A stretch of DNA of 64,000 nt, from NCBI GenBank assembly GCA_016714565.1, contig JADKDM010000005.1:62001-126000 (forward strand), written 5' to 3'. A program made the position numbers and the translations under genes. The notes beneath the pieces are model-generated. The model saw only the letters and a list, made by a program, of their open reading frames with translations, ran no database searches and was not told where the DNA came from. Numbering within the stretch: position 1 is the first letter of the stretch; the number at the start of each line of letters is the position of its first letter. Source of the stretch: Candidatus Villigracilis propinquus (GTDB taxonomy: Bacteria; Chloroflexota; Anaerolineae; Anaerolineales; Villigracilaceae). Of the stretch, positions 50,908 to 58,804 are shown one piece after another.

Positions 50908-51014
50908 GAATGCGAGTTTACCACGCGTATATGAAACGGTTTTAAGGTAAGGATTTGCTTTCCTCCCCGCTTCAAGAAGAATGGACAGTTGCAACAGGCA
51001 TTTGAATTTATTGC

Positions 51015-51043
51015 TTGACGCTTCTGTACCTCACAATTATGAT
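51015..51043 (+). promoter_or_regulatory. promoter of flavin reductase-type gene
   Basis: TTGACG, 17-base spacer, TATGAT. The expected start lies only a few bases before the ATG at 51054, so the mRNA is nearly leaderless. Confidence 0.75.
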
Positions 51044-51053
51044 GAGATTACCT

Positions 51054-51563
51054 ATGGAAAAATCAACAAGTATGCCCCTTGAAGCTGAAAATTTGCGCGC
51101 CGCCATGCGCGCCTGGTCTGCCGGTGTGACGGTTGTCACCGCTGCCCACGAAGGCCAACGGCATGGCATGACGGTGAACTCGTTCACTTCCATTTCGCTT
51201 GATCCTGCCATGATCACAATTTCGTTAAAGACCGGCTCTCGAACGCACGAACTGGTGACCCGTTCACGGGCATTTGGGTTGACCATACTTTCCACCGCTC
51301 AAGCCAGGGTATCGGATGTTTTTGCGGGACGTTTCCCTGAAGTTGAAGACCGCTTTGCGGATATCCAGGTGGAGACCCTTGTGACGGGCTCGCCCTTAAT
51401 CGTGGGCGGACTGGCATGGCTGGACTGCCGCGTGGTGGAAACCTATGATGCCGGCATGAATATGTTGTTCATTGCAGAAGTTCTGGCGGCGCGCAGCTTT
51501 GAACAAGGGCAGCCGCTGCTGTATCACGAGCGCAAGTATTGGCAGTTGTCTCAATTGTTGTAG
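51054..51563 (+). CDS. flavin reductase-like FMN-binding protein
   Basis: 169 residues. The split beta-barrel motif A-G-V-T-V-V-T-A near residue 23, G-M-T-V-N-S-F-T-S-I-S-L-D-P near 38-51 and W-L-D-C-R-V near 125 match the flavin reductase-like domain. It would reduce FMN/FAD with NAD(P)H, often for a partner monooxygenase that is not visible here. ATGs at 51039 and 51045 lie inside or beside the -10, so 51054 is chosen. Confidence 0.88.
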   Translation: MEKSTSMPLEAENLRAAMRAWSAGVTVVTAAHEGQRHGMTVNSFTSISLDPAMITISLKTGSRTHELVTRSRAFGLTILSTAQARVSDVFAGRFPEVEDRFADIQVETLVTGSPLIVGGLAWLDCRVVETYDAGMNMLFIAEVLAARSFEQGQPLLYHERKYWQLSQLL

Positions 51564-51569
51564 CTTCAA

Positions 51570-51664
51570 GACCTGGCAGGTTTCCAAGGGGCCACACAAC
51601 AACCGGGGGGGGGGGTTTTGTGGTATCTCAATTAAGTTGAACCGCATTGAAACCTGTCAGGTCT
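51570..51664. repeat. paired CCTGNCAGG palindromes with a poly-G interruption
   Basis: GACCTGGCAGGTT at 51570-51582 and AACCTGTCAGGTC at 51651-51663 flank a run of eleven or twelve G at 51605-51616. Same repeat family as at 10111. It lies between two genes and ends near the AMMECR1 ribosome binding site. Confidence 0.6.
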
Positions 51665-51677
51665 ACGGGAGAGTGAT

Positions 51678-52253
51678 ATGACAGATCAATTGACGGATGG
51701 TGAGAAACAAACATTGTTGCGCCTCGCGCGCGAAGCAATGGAATATGCAGTCAGAGGGCAATCGTTGCCACCACTGGATATAAACTCACTCACACCGTTG
51801 TTGCACGCGGACGGCGCTTCATTTGTAACACTGACTATTGATGATGATCTTCGCGGCTGCATTGGCGCGTTGGAAGCACATCAACCGCTGGCAGAGGATG
51901 TGCGTGAACATGCCATTGCCGCCGCGCTGCATGACCCGCGTTTTCCTCCGGTGAGGGAAAATGAATTGAGCAGGATCCAACTTGAGGTTTCGAGGTTGAC
52001 CGCTCCTCTTCCGCTGGAATATTCTTCGAGCGAAGACCTGCTCAAGAAGTTGCATCCACATGTGGATGGAGTCATCCTCAGGGATAATCATCGGCGCGCC
52101 ACATTCCTTCCGCAGGTGTGGGAGAAGCTGCCTGACCCCGCGGAGTTTCTCAGCCACCTGTGCCAGAAGATGGGCGTGCAGGCTAATTATTGGCGGGAAA
52201 CAAAATTGCAAATCCATGTATATCGGGTCGAGGAATTTCACGAAATGAATTAA
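51678..52253 (+). CDS. AMMECR1-domain protein (AmmeMemoRadiSam protein A type)
   Basis: 191 residues. The signature L-R-G-C-I-G near residue 58, A-A-A-L-H-D-P-R-F-P-P-V near 82 and F-L-P-Q-V-W near 142 are complete. In many bacteria the protein is encoded with Memo and a radical SAM enzyme; neither is adjacent here. Function unproven. GGGAGAGTG precedes the ATG. Confidence 0.92.
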   Translation: MTDQLTDGEKQTLLRLAREAMEYAVRGQSLPPLDINSLTPLLHADGASFVTLTIDDDLRGCIGALEAHQPLAEDVREHAIAAALHDPRFPPVRENELSRIQLEVSRLTAPLPLEYSSSEDLLKKLHPHVDGVILRDNHRRATFLPQVWEKLPDPAEFLSHLCQKMGVQANYWRETKLQIHVYRVEEFHEMN

Positions 52254-52349
52254 AACGATGCCGCGTAAATATTCCCACCAGAATTTTGGCTATCGTGCAA
52301 TTTTATTGCCACGCTTATAAAAACATGTAACAAGCGGTAAAATCAAATC

Positions 52350-54206
52350 ATGGCTGAAGAATACAAAGAAGAGCAACCCAACGATACGATTTTCCAGGAT
52401 GCAGTGGAAGCTCTGCGCCGTGGGGACAAGCCGCGCGCCAAGGATTTAATTACCCGTTTACTAAAAACGAATCAGAATAACCCCACCTATTGGATCTGGC
52501 TCAGCGCTTCGGTGGATAACACCAAGGAGCGCATTTACTGCCTGCAAACCGCGCTCAAACTGGACCCTGAAAATGGTACGGCCAAACGGGGATTGATCCT
52601 GCTGGGAGCTTTGGCGCCAGACGAAACCATTCAACCGTTTCCCATGAACCGTCCGCGGGCGTGGGAAGATAAACTTCTGCTCGCAAATGAAAAGCCAAAG
52701 GAAAAGGGATTTCGCGTCATTGCAAAAAGCCCCGTCGTTCGCCTGATCGGGATGATGGTTATCGGCGCGGGGTTGGTCTCTGTTTTGATCTTTGGATTTG
52801 TGCTTCCCAATCAGAATCGTGTTGCTCCTACAACCACGAACACCCCCGGACCTTCCCCAACCTTTACAGCTACACCCACCTTGTTTGGCGCAACCGCTGA
52901 ACCTACACGGGTATTCATCGGCCCCACCCCGTTGTGGATGCTGGTTCCTCAAACCTACACTCCCACTGCCGTGTACGTCAACACCCCGCGTGTGCCTGAA
53001 GCAAAGGATCAATATCGTCTTGCCGAGGATGCTTATAAAAAAGGTGACTGGGACGGGTACATCGCCAGCATGCAGATGATCCTCGTTTACGAGCCCAATG
53101 CAGCGGATATTCATTATCTGATTGGCGAGGCGTATCGCTTCAAGGGAGATACAGCCAACGCCCTCGCTTCGTACAAGGATGCGGAAGACATAGACCCGAA
53201 TTTCAGCGCGCCCTACCTGGGTGAAGCGCGCGTGCGCCTGTTGAGAGACCCCGGATACAACGCCCAGAAATTATTGGACAAAGCCGTTGAACTTGACCCG
53301 GACTACGGCGAGGCCTATCTCGAACGCGCAAAATACTTGATCCTGCGCAAGAAAGCCGAAGCCGCCATCGTTGACCTCAACCGCGCTGCGGCCCTGATGC
53401 CCAACTCGCCGGATGTGTACCTTACGTTTGCCAACGCCTACCTTGCGCTCGGCGAAGATGCAAGCGCGCTCGAATCTGCCGAGAAGGCATATTCAATGGA
53501 CATCACATCTCTACCGGTCTACGAAATGCTTGGCAGGCTGTACCTTGAAAATGGACAATACCAGCGTTCGGTTGAAACTCTGGAAGTCTATCTCGTGTAC
53601 GAGCCGGAAGATGCCGCTGCCCTTGCACGGCTTGGACAGGCTTATTATGAAATAGGGGAGTACGAGTCTGCGGTGAAGGCGTTGGATAGAGCCACCACCA
53701 TCAACCGCACGGGACTGCGCAAATATCTGCTGTATCGCGGTCTGGCCCATCTTGAACTTGGTGATGATATTGAGCAGGCAGTGGAAGACCTTGAAGCCGG
53801 CAAAGATGCCGACGACGAATCTTACAATGCCAACCTCGCCCTGCTGCGCGGATATTTTGCCGCTGAAAAATATGGCAGCGCCTTCCTGCAAGTGGAAGCG
53901 CTCAAGTCCCTCGCAGAGACGGATGAAGAGACCGCCATCATGCTGTACTGGCGCGGCCTTGTGCAGGAAAAACGCGAAGAGCCGAAAGATGCCATAAAAG
54001 CCTGGGAAGCATTGCTTGAGATGGATGAAGATGTAATGACCCCTGAAATGCGTAAGGAAGCGCAAGCACATCTCAGCAAGTTGGTTCCTGCAACAGCAAC
54101 CGCCACCCAGTGGACATCCACCCCCGCGCCGAAGAAAAGCGCAACGCCCACTCCGGCAAAGGGAGTAACGAAAACAGTGACTCCTGCAAAGACACCGACG
54201 CCGTAG
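52350..54206 (+). CDS. membrane-anchored TPR protein
   Basis: 618 residues. Residues 12-90 hold a first TPR pair; a transmembrane helix spans about 128-150; a Pro/Thr-rich linker follows; from about 215 to 570 there are ten or so TPR units (A-D-I-H-Y-L-I-G-E-A-Y-R-F-K-G-D-T-A-N-A-L and similar); the C-terminus is a Thr/Pro/Lys-rich tail. So a cytoplasmic TPR part is joined to a long outer solenoid. Likely a protein-protein scaffold at the envelope. A strong terminator follows. Confidence 0.82.
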   Translation: MAEEYKEEQPNDTIFQDAVEALRRGDKPRAKDLITRLLKTNQNNPTYWIWLSASVDNTKERIYCLQTALKLDPENGTAKRGLILLGALAPDETIQPFPMNRPRAWEDKLLLANEKPKEKGFRVIAKSPVVRLIGMMVIGAGLVSVLIFGFVLPNQNRVAPTTTNTPGPSPTFTATPTLFGATAEPTRVFIGPTPLWMLVPQTYTPTAVYVNTPRVPEAKDQYRLAEDAYKKGDWDGYIASMQMILVYEPNAADIHYLIGEAYRFKGDTANALASYKDAEDIDPNFSAPYLGEARVRLLRDPGYNAQKLLDKAVELDPDYGEAYLERAKYLILRKKAEAAIVDLNRAAALMPNSPDVYLTFANAYLALGEDASALESAEKAYSMDITSLPVYEMLGRLYLENGQYQRSVETLEVYLVYEPEDAAALARLGQAYYEIGEYESAVKALDRATTINRTGLRKYLLYRGLAHLELGDDIEQAVEDLEAGKDADDESYNANLALLRGYFAAEKYGSAFLQVEALKSLAETDEETAIMLYWRGLVQEKREEPKDAIKAWEALLEMDEDVMTPEMRKEAQAHLSKLVPATATATQWTSTPAPKKSATPTPAKGVTKTVTPAKTPTP

Positions 54207-54219
54207 AGCAGTAATAAGT

Positions 54220-54255
54220 AAAAAGAGAGACCGCTAAAAAACGGTCTCTCTTTTT
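54220..54255. terminator. terminator after the TPR gene
   Basis: AAAAAGAGAGACCG pairs with CGGTCTCTCTTTTT, 8-base loop, between convergent genes. Confidence 0.92.
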
Positions 54256-54293
54256 ACGCACTCACTTCTCACCTTTTACTTTTTACTTTCTTT

Positions 54294-54638
54294 TCACTTC
54301 TTCCCCGCCCTGCATTCATCACACGGACATAACGCCCGCAGATAATGCCAGTTGTAGATTCCATAATCGTGACCATCCTCCCAGACGATGGTCAGCGCAT
54401 AGGAACCCGTTGCCACAATATTCGAGATACGTGTGGAGAGGTTATCTTCCATCACACGCGTGAACACTTCCGCATCCGGCTCGGATTTCATGTTCTCATG
54501 TCCGCCGCGGCATTGGGCGCAGGGACAGGCAGCGCGCAGCAACCCGAACGGGTAAACGCTGGTATGTCCGCTGTCCCATGTGATGGTGAATTCACGCTTG
54601 CTTTTGTTGGCAGTTACGCCGGTTGGTTTTTCAGCCAT
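54294..54638 (-). CDS. DUF971-family protein
   Basis: 114 residues. W-D-S-G-H-T-S-V-Y-P-F-G-L-L-R-A-A-C-P-C-A-Q-C and a second C-P-C-D-E-C near the end match DUF971, related to the N-terminal domain of gamma-butyrobetaine hydroxylase and possibly linked to iron-sulfur cluster handling. The five or more cysteines could bind metal. GGAG precedes the ATG by 7 nt. Role not established. Confidence 0.85.
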   Translation of the reverse strand: MAEKPTGVTANKSKREFTITWDSGHTSVYPFGLLRAACPCAQCRGGHENMKSEPDAEVFTRVMEDNLSTRISNIVATGSYALTIVWEDGHDYGIYNWHYLRALCPCDECRAGKK

Positions 54639-54659
54639 TAATATGTTCTCCTAATGTGG

Positions 54660-54692
54660 AGACCCAAAAGGTTTTTAAAACCTTTAGGGTCT
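54660..54692 (-). terminator. hairpin between SH3-domain gene and DUF971 gene
   Basis: AGACCC and GGGTCT close a stem with inner AAAGG/CCTTT and TTTT/AAAA pairs. On the minus strand it lies just downstream of the SH3-type gene. Tail lacks a long T-run. Confidence 0.55.
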
Positions 54693-54699
54693 ATATTAT

Positions 54700-55173
54700 T
54701 TACGGCGAAGGGATGACCGCCAGAAAATCTGCGGCGGCCCAGCCTGCGCGGGTCGTATCATACGGGGCGACGAGATACCACCAGGTATATCCATCTGCAG
54801 ATTGGGGACCATCTTTGACGACGAAGACCTCCGCTTCTTCCCCCCTGAAAACTGTTTCGCCATTCAAGCCTGGTGCTGAGCGGATTCTTAATCCTTCACC
54901 TTCCGTCCCGGTGATCTGCACATAGCCTTCGATGTTGATGTTGGTCAGGTCTGGCGTCGGCGTGATGGATGGGTCGTTGGTCGGGGCAACCGTCACGTTT
55001 GGCGTATGGGTCGGGGCGGGGATCATGGTCAGGTCAGCAGGAGCAAACCCAACGTCAGGAGAGAAGCGGGGACTTGTCCAGCCGATGAAGATGAGTGTGA
55101 TCAGCAGCAGAAGTGCAGCGAATCCCAAAGCTCCATAGATCACCCATCGATTTAAGTAAGGTCGTAGATCCAT
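54700..55173 (-). CDS. membrane-anchored bacterial SH3-domain protein
   Basis: 157 residues. Short cytoplasmic N-terminus, transmembrane helix at 11-32, a Thr/Pro linker (50-78), then an SH3_3-type domain: G-L-R-I-R-S-A-P-G-L-N-G near 94 and W-W-Y-L-V-A-P near 130, G-W-A-A-A-D-F at the end. Such domains often bind peptidoglycan. Upstream lies the second MITE-like repeat. Confidence 0.85.
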   Translation of the reverse strand: MDLRPYLNRWVIYGALGFAALLLLITLIFIGWTSPRFSPDVGFAPADLTMIPAPTHTPNVTVAPTNDPSITPTPDLTNINIEGYVQITGTEGEGLRIRSAPGLNGETVFRGEEAEVFVVKDGPQSADGYTWWYLVAPYDTTRAGWAAADFLAVIPSP

Positions 55174-55190
55174 TTTTTACCTTGTGTCTT

Positions 55191-55312
55191 CGTCATTGCG
55201 AGGGCGTACTTATTCTTGCCCGACACTTGCGCAGCACGCCAGTGCAGTGAGCAATCTCCGATATTGTGCAACGAGATTGCTTCGTCGGGCTAAAGCCCTC
55301 CTCGCAATGACG
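55191..55312. repeat. MITE-like palindromic element, copy 2
   Basis: About 122 bp with CGTCATTGCGAGG and CCTCGCAATGACG ends and internal GAGCAATCTC/GAGATTGC. It shares ends with the copy at 13701 but is longer. It occupies most of the gap between the SH3-type and diacylglycerol-kinase-type genes. Confidence 0.85.
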
Positions 55313-55324
55313 GATGAAGTTGTA

Positions 55325-56269
55325 TTATCTCTTCGGAGTCTTCAACAATTGTAAAGCGTTTTCCGGCATGAGCACTTTGAGTGCGCGATGCTCAATGCTG
55401 ATATTGGCAGTGTGACCGCCGAGGACGGGGTCGCCGTCCACCTGAATGGAAAAGTTCGCATCGGATTCGACTCGCGCCGTGCGGAAGCGCAGCCGCCGCG
55501 CAATATCGGAAGTGAGATGGCGGCCCGATGCCAGTTCGTAAAAGTGACGGAAGGTATCGGCGAGGCTGTCACCGCTCAGCAGCCACATATCCATTTCACC
55601 GTCATCGAGCAACGCATCCGGCGAGATGACCGACATACCGCCCGCATAATGACGGATGTTGGTAGCAACGGCTACGAGATAATGACCTTCCACAAGCTCA
55701 CCATCGGCATACACACGCAGGTCAAGCCCATGCCAGAAGGTGGCTTCCCATACCGTGGTTGCGAAAAAATGCGGCACCGAAAGATGCTTGAAGAAACGCG
55801 GACGCGGCTCGATCTTGCGGATGGTTTCCGCATCCAACCCGATGCCTGCCCACAATAAAAATGGACGGTCATTGCAGATGCCCACGTCCACATATTGAGG
55901 TTCCACATTCGCAAGGATTTTGGCGTTCTCGCGCAGCGCTCCCCATTGGAACCAGCTAAAGGGTTTCTGTCCCTGCTCAATAGCCCAGACGTTGGTGGTG
56001 CCAGCAGGCAAAACAGCTAGAGCGGTTTCGGTGTTGATCAAACCGCTTGCCACCTGCCCAACTGTGCCGTCGCCGCCGATGGCAAAGACCGCGTCATATT
56101 TTTCCTGAGCAGCGAGGTGAGCGGTTTGGGTGGCGTGCGTGCCGCTTAACGTCTCTGCGATATCCACACTCCAGCCTGCGGCTCGCAATGGTTTGATGAT
56201 TCCATGTACAAAACGTCCCACGGGATAACGTCCTGCAGTTGGGTTATAGAGTAAAAGTCCCTTTCGCAT
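55325..56269 (-). CDS. diacylglycerol kinase-family lipid kinase (YegS/DgkB-like)
   Basis: 314 residues from ATG 56269. L-L-L-Y-N-P-T-A-G-R near the N-terminus, the catalytic G-G-D-G-T-V-G-Q-V near 68, and L-P-A-G-T-T-N-V-W near 92 are the DAGK_cat motifs. The C-terminal half is the beta-sandwich that carries D-D-G-E-M-D. It phosphorylates a lipid hydroxyl with ATP in the membrane. A broken copy of part of such a gene is at 56899. Confidence 0.9.
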   Translation of the reverse strand: MRKGLLLYNPTAGRYPVGRFVHGIIKPLRAAGWSVDIAETLSGTHATQTAHLAAQEKYDAVFAIGGDGTVGQVASGLINTETALAVLPAGTTNVWAIEQGQKPFSWFQWGALRENAKILANVEPQYVDVGICNDRPFLLWAGIGLDAETIRKIEPRPRFFKHLSVPHFFATTVWEATFWHGLDLRVYADGELVEGHYLVAVATNIRHYAGGMSVISPDALLDDGEMDMWLLSGDSLADTFRHFYELASGRHLTSDIARRLRFRTARVESDANFSIQVDGDPVLGGHTANISIEHRALKVLMPENALQLLKTPKR

Positions 56270-56485
56270 GGCAGGGATTATACCTGTTGCATGGATTGAT
56301 GGTCGAGTAGGCGGCGCTCTTCCGCCGTATCGAGACCAGAATGAATCGTGAAACGGAATGCTATAATTGCAGTGCCTTAGAAATATTTCTCTCATTTATA
56401 TAAATTACCCATATCGAAAGCAAGACAGTACGCTGTATATATAGTAGTTGGTCAGAGAGATAAAAAATTCAGTAAAGGCATAAAA

Positions 56486-56854
56486 ATGGAATATGAAATT
56501 AAAATATATAATGAAGAAAAATATATAGAAGTGGTTACTAAAGGAGTCGCCGATAACGACAGCTCATTAAGTATGGCGAAAACAATAAAAGAAAAAATGC
56601 AGCAGCATAGAATAACCAGGGCATTAATTGATCATCGCAATATTGAAAGTGTCTCTGGAGAAATAATGGAAATTTATAATCGTCCAAGGCTGTTCAGGAT
56701 AATGGGGGTTGTTTTGAATATAAAAATAGCAGAGATCATTAAACCAGACCATGTGAAGCATTTTAGATTTTTTGAGACTGTATGTATTAATCAAGGAATT
56801 AGAATATCAATTTTTCAAGAAAAAACACCCGCACTAGAATGGCTTCTAAAATAA
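56486..56854 (+). CDS. unknown protein, STAS/SpoIIAA-like
   Basis: 122 residues, much richer in A+T than its neighbours, which suggests recent transfer. The pattern (beta-rich N-terminus, A-L-I-D-H-R-N-I-E-S-V-S-G near residue 46, alternating strands and helices) resembles SpoIIAA/STAS-like small proteins. No confident family. The upstream 90 nt are A+T rich without a clear promoter. Confidence 0.5.
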   Translation: MEYEIKIYNEEKYIEVVTKGVADNDSSLSMAKTIKEKMQQHRITRALIDHRNIESVSGEIMEIYNRPRLFRIMGVVLNIKIAEIIKPDHVKHFRFFETVCINQGIRISIFQEKTPALEWLLK

Positions 56855-56898
56855 GAATCCAAGGATTTGTTCAATAAGCCTATAGAATATGTGATTTA

Positions 56899-57009
56899 CT
56901 AAAGTAAAACAATTACTTTGCTCCAACCTGAGTCTTTGAGTGGATGAATGATGCCGCGCACAAAACGTCCCACGGTTGCGATCATTTCTATTGGCATAGG
57001 TTTCGTCAT
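56899..57009 (-). pseudogene. remnant of a second diacylglycerol-kinase-type gene
   Basis: The 36-residue frame M-T-K-P-M-P-I-E-M-I-A-T-V-G-R-F-V-R-G-I-I-H-P-L-K ends with D-S-G-W-S-K-V-I-V. It matches V-G-R-F-V-H-G-I-I-K-P-L-R-A-A-G-W-S in the intact gene at 55325. No other part of the kinase is present, so it is a fragment. The rest of the 56855-57266 gap shows no gene; only short repeat-like hairpins near 57165. Confidence 0.65.
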
Positions 57010-57266
57010 ATATCATCCAGATCTTTGGATAACATCTGATCAAGGTAAGTTTGGTTATTCTTATCGATCTAAATAACTGGCGTTTGGTGAGAGCGCCCAA
57101 CAAAGCGTACACACACACCTGATGCTGGGGACTGCCCGGAGTGCGTGCGCACATCTCAAGCATTTTTTGGTTGTCGAGTTGGGGTTTGAGCCTGTCGAAA
57201 CCTTGTCGAGACACTACGCCTTAGCCTTTTTCCAGCTAGAACTTGCATAGCTTCAGAAGGAGATTT

Positions 57267-57664
57267 ATGAACAACGAGATAGAAGTACTGAAACAGTTTT
57301 TCGCCGCAATTAATCAAAATGATATGCAAGCCATAACAAAGGATTTTGACCCGCAGATTGTCCGCATCGAGCCCGAGGGCTTTCCGACAGCCGGTACCTA
57401 TCGTGGTATCGCGGAAGTCCAAGAGCACATTACGAAAGGACGCAGGACATGGGCCGAGGGAACTTGTGAGCCCGAGAATTTTTGACTAATGGGGACAAAG
57501 TCGTTGTTTATCTTCATGCTTGGATCCGCTTAAAGGATGCAACGGACTGGGTTGGCGGACGTTTTGCGGATGGTTTCATGTTTCGCAATGGCAAGATTAT
57601 CCAATATCTCTCCTTTGGAGAACGGTTGGATGCCCTCAAGTGGGCCGGAATTGAAGAGCAATAG
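57267..57664 (+). pseudogene. SnoaL/NTF2-like protein with one-base frameshift
   Basis: From ATG 57267 after AGAAGGAG the protein reads M-N-N-E-I-E-V-L-K-Q-F-F-A-A-I-N-Q-N-D and reaches P-E-N-F, where TTTTT at 57479-57483 appears to lack one T. Adding it restores L-T-N-G-D-K-V-V-V-Y-L-H-A-W and a complete SnoaL-type domain of about 132 residues ending at 57664. Likely a small ligand-binding or isomerase-fold protein. Probably a sequencing error. Confidence 0.7.
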
Positions 57665-57734
57665 TCTTTTATACAGAATCATTCTGTATAAATGGTCGGC
57701 GGCACACGCCTGAGCGAACGCAAGTCTCCCACGC

Positions 57735-57845
57735 GCAAGGCGTCCACAACGGGGTAGAAACATTATCAGCAACAAAAAAGACCGGCAGATGTCGGTCTTT
57801 TTTTGTGTACCCTCTGGAGTTTTCAAGCGTATAATTTTATGCATG
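57735..57845 (+). repeat. terminator-promoter module, copy 1
   Basis: GGGGTAGAAACAT, AGCAACAAAAAAGACCG, a GTCGGTCTTTTTTT hairpin, and GCGTATAATTTTAT in order. The same order recurs at 58647-58760. The hairpin (57774-57804) ends the SnoaL-type gene and the TATAAT-containing part probably starts the LuxR-DUF805 gene. Confidence 0.7.
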
Positions 57846-57932
57846 GAAGTCATCTCGAAAAGAGAAAAGCCTTATATTCTCGATTTTTACTCGTATATTA
57901 ACGGTTACGCAAAAATAAAAAGGAAAATCTCA

Positions 57933-58607
57933 ATGGCACAATTTAATGAACTGAGCAAGCGTGAACAGGAAGTTGTCCAACATTTGTTGGAAGGTAAAAG
58001 CAATAAGTTGATTGCATTGTCTCTTGGTGTTTCTGACCGTACAGTTGAATTCCACTTAAAAAATATCTATACCAAGCTTCAAGTAAGCACCCGAGTGGAA
58101 TTGATCTTAAAACTAGGGCAATCCCCAGTTGCGGGCAGGGGGGAAGTCGCTGAAAATAAAGACAGGCTCAATATATGGAATTGGGCTGTATCTTTAAGAG
58201 ACGCTGTCTCTAAAATCAGCGAGGAGTTGATCATGAAAAGCAAGACAAATTCAAACGTCCCTACCGAAGCAGGCACACTGACATTCTTTGAAGCGATCCG
58301 TGAATGTTTCACCAAATACGCGGAATTTAATGGACGGGCGTCACGATCAGAGTTCTGGTGGTTTACCCTGTTTGTCACATTGGTGGCCTCTGCACTGCTG
58401 CTCATCAACGAGACGGTAAGTAATATATTTCTGGTTGCCATACTGCTTCCCCTGTTGGCAGCGGGAACTCGTCGGCTTCGCGATAGCGGCAAGGATCCGT
58501 GGTGGCAGTTGTTCCTGCTGGTTCCAGTGGGTGGTATTGTTGCGGTCGGAATTATGTGGGCGCTGCCGCCAGCGAATTCCAAACTGGAAGACACTCTCCC
58601 CGCATAA
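57933..58607 (+). CDS. LuxR-type HTH fused to DUF805 membrane domain
   Basis: 224 residues from ATG 57933 after AAGGAAAATCTC. Residues 4-62 are a LuxR helix-turn-helix (L-S-K-R-E-Q-E-V-V-Q-H-L-L-E-G-K-S-N-K-L-I-A, split at typical positions). Residues 108-215 are DUF805-like with F-N-G-R-A-S-R-S-E-F-W-W and R-R-L-R-D-S-G-K-D-P-W-W motifs and two or three membrane helices. A DNA-binding domain on a membrane protein would be a one-component membrane regulator. Confidence 0.8.
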   Translation: MAQFNELSKREQEVVQHLLEGKSNKLIALSLGVSDRTVEFHLKNIYTKLQVSTRVELILKLGQSPVAGRGEVAENKDRLNIWNWAVSLRDAVSKISEELIMKSKTNSNVPTEAGTLTFFEAIRECFTKYAEFNGRASRSEFWWFTLFVTLVASALLLINETVSNIFLVAILLPLLAAGTRRLRDSGKDPWWQLFLLVPVGGIVAVGIMWALPPANSKLEDTLPA

Positions 58608-58646
58608 TGAGTACGGGACGACCCATCCGCAAAAGATCCACTGCGG

Positions 58647-58760
58647 GGTAGGGGAGTGGAAACATCGTAAGCAACAAAAAGACCGACGGGAGTCGGTCTT
58701 TTTGTTGGGGATGCAATTTCATTGTTTGTACCTAATGTCCACGAGGCGTATAATTTTATA
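58647..58760 (+). repeat. terminator-promoter module, copy 2
   Basis: CGGGGTAGGGGAGTGGAAACATCG, split here in halves, then AGCAACAAAAAGACCG, a GTCGGTCTTTTTG hairpin at 58676-58704 and GCGTATAATTTTAT. It parallels copy 1 at 57735 and flanks the LuxR-DUF805 gene on the other side. Confidence 0.7.
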
Positions 58761-58804
58761 TGTAGTTTGTTGACTACAAAATTGGTGGAGGATACGTACC
58801 GAAG

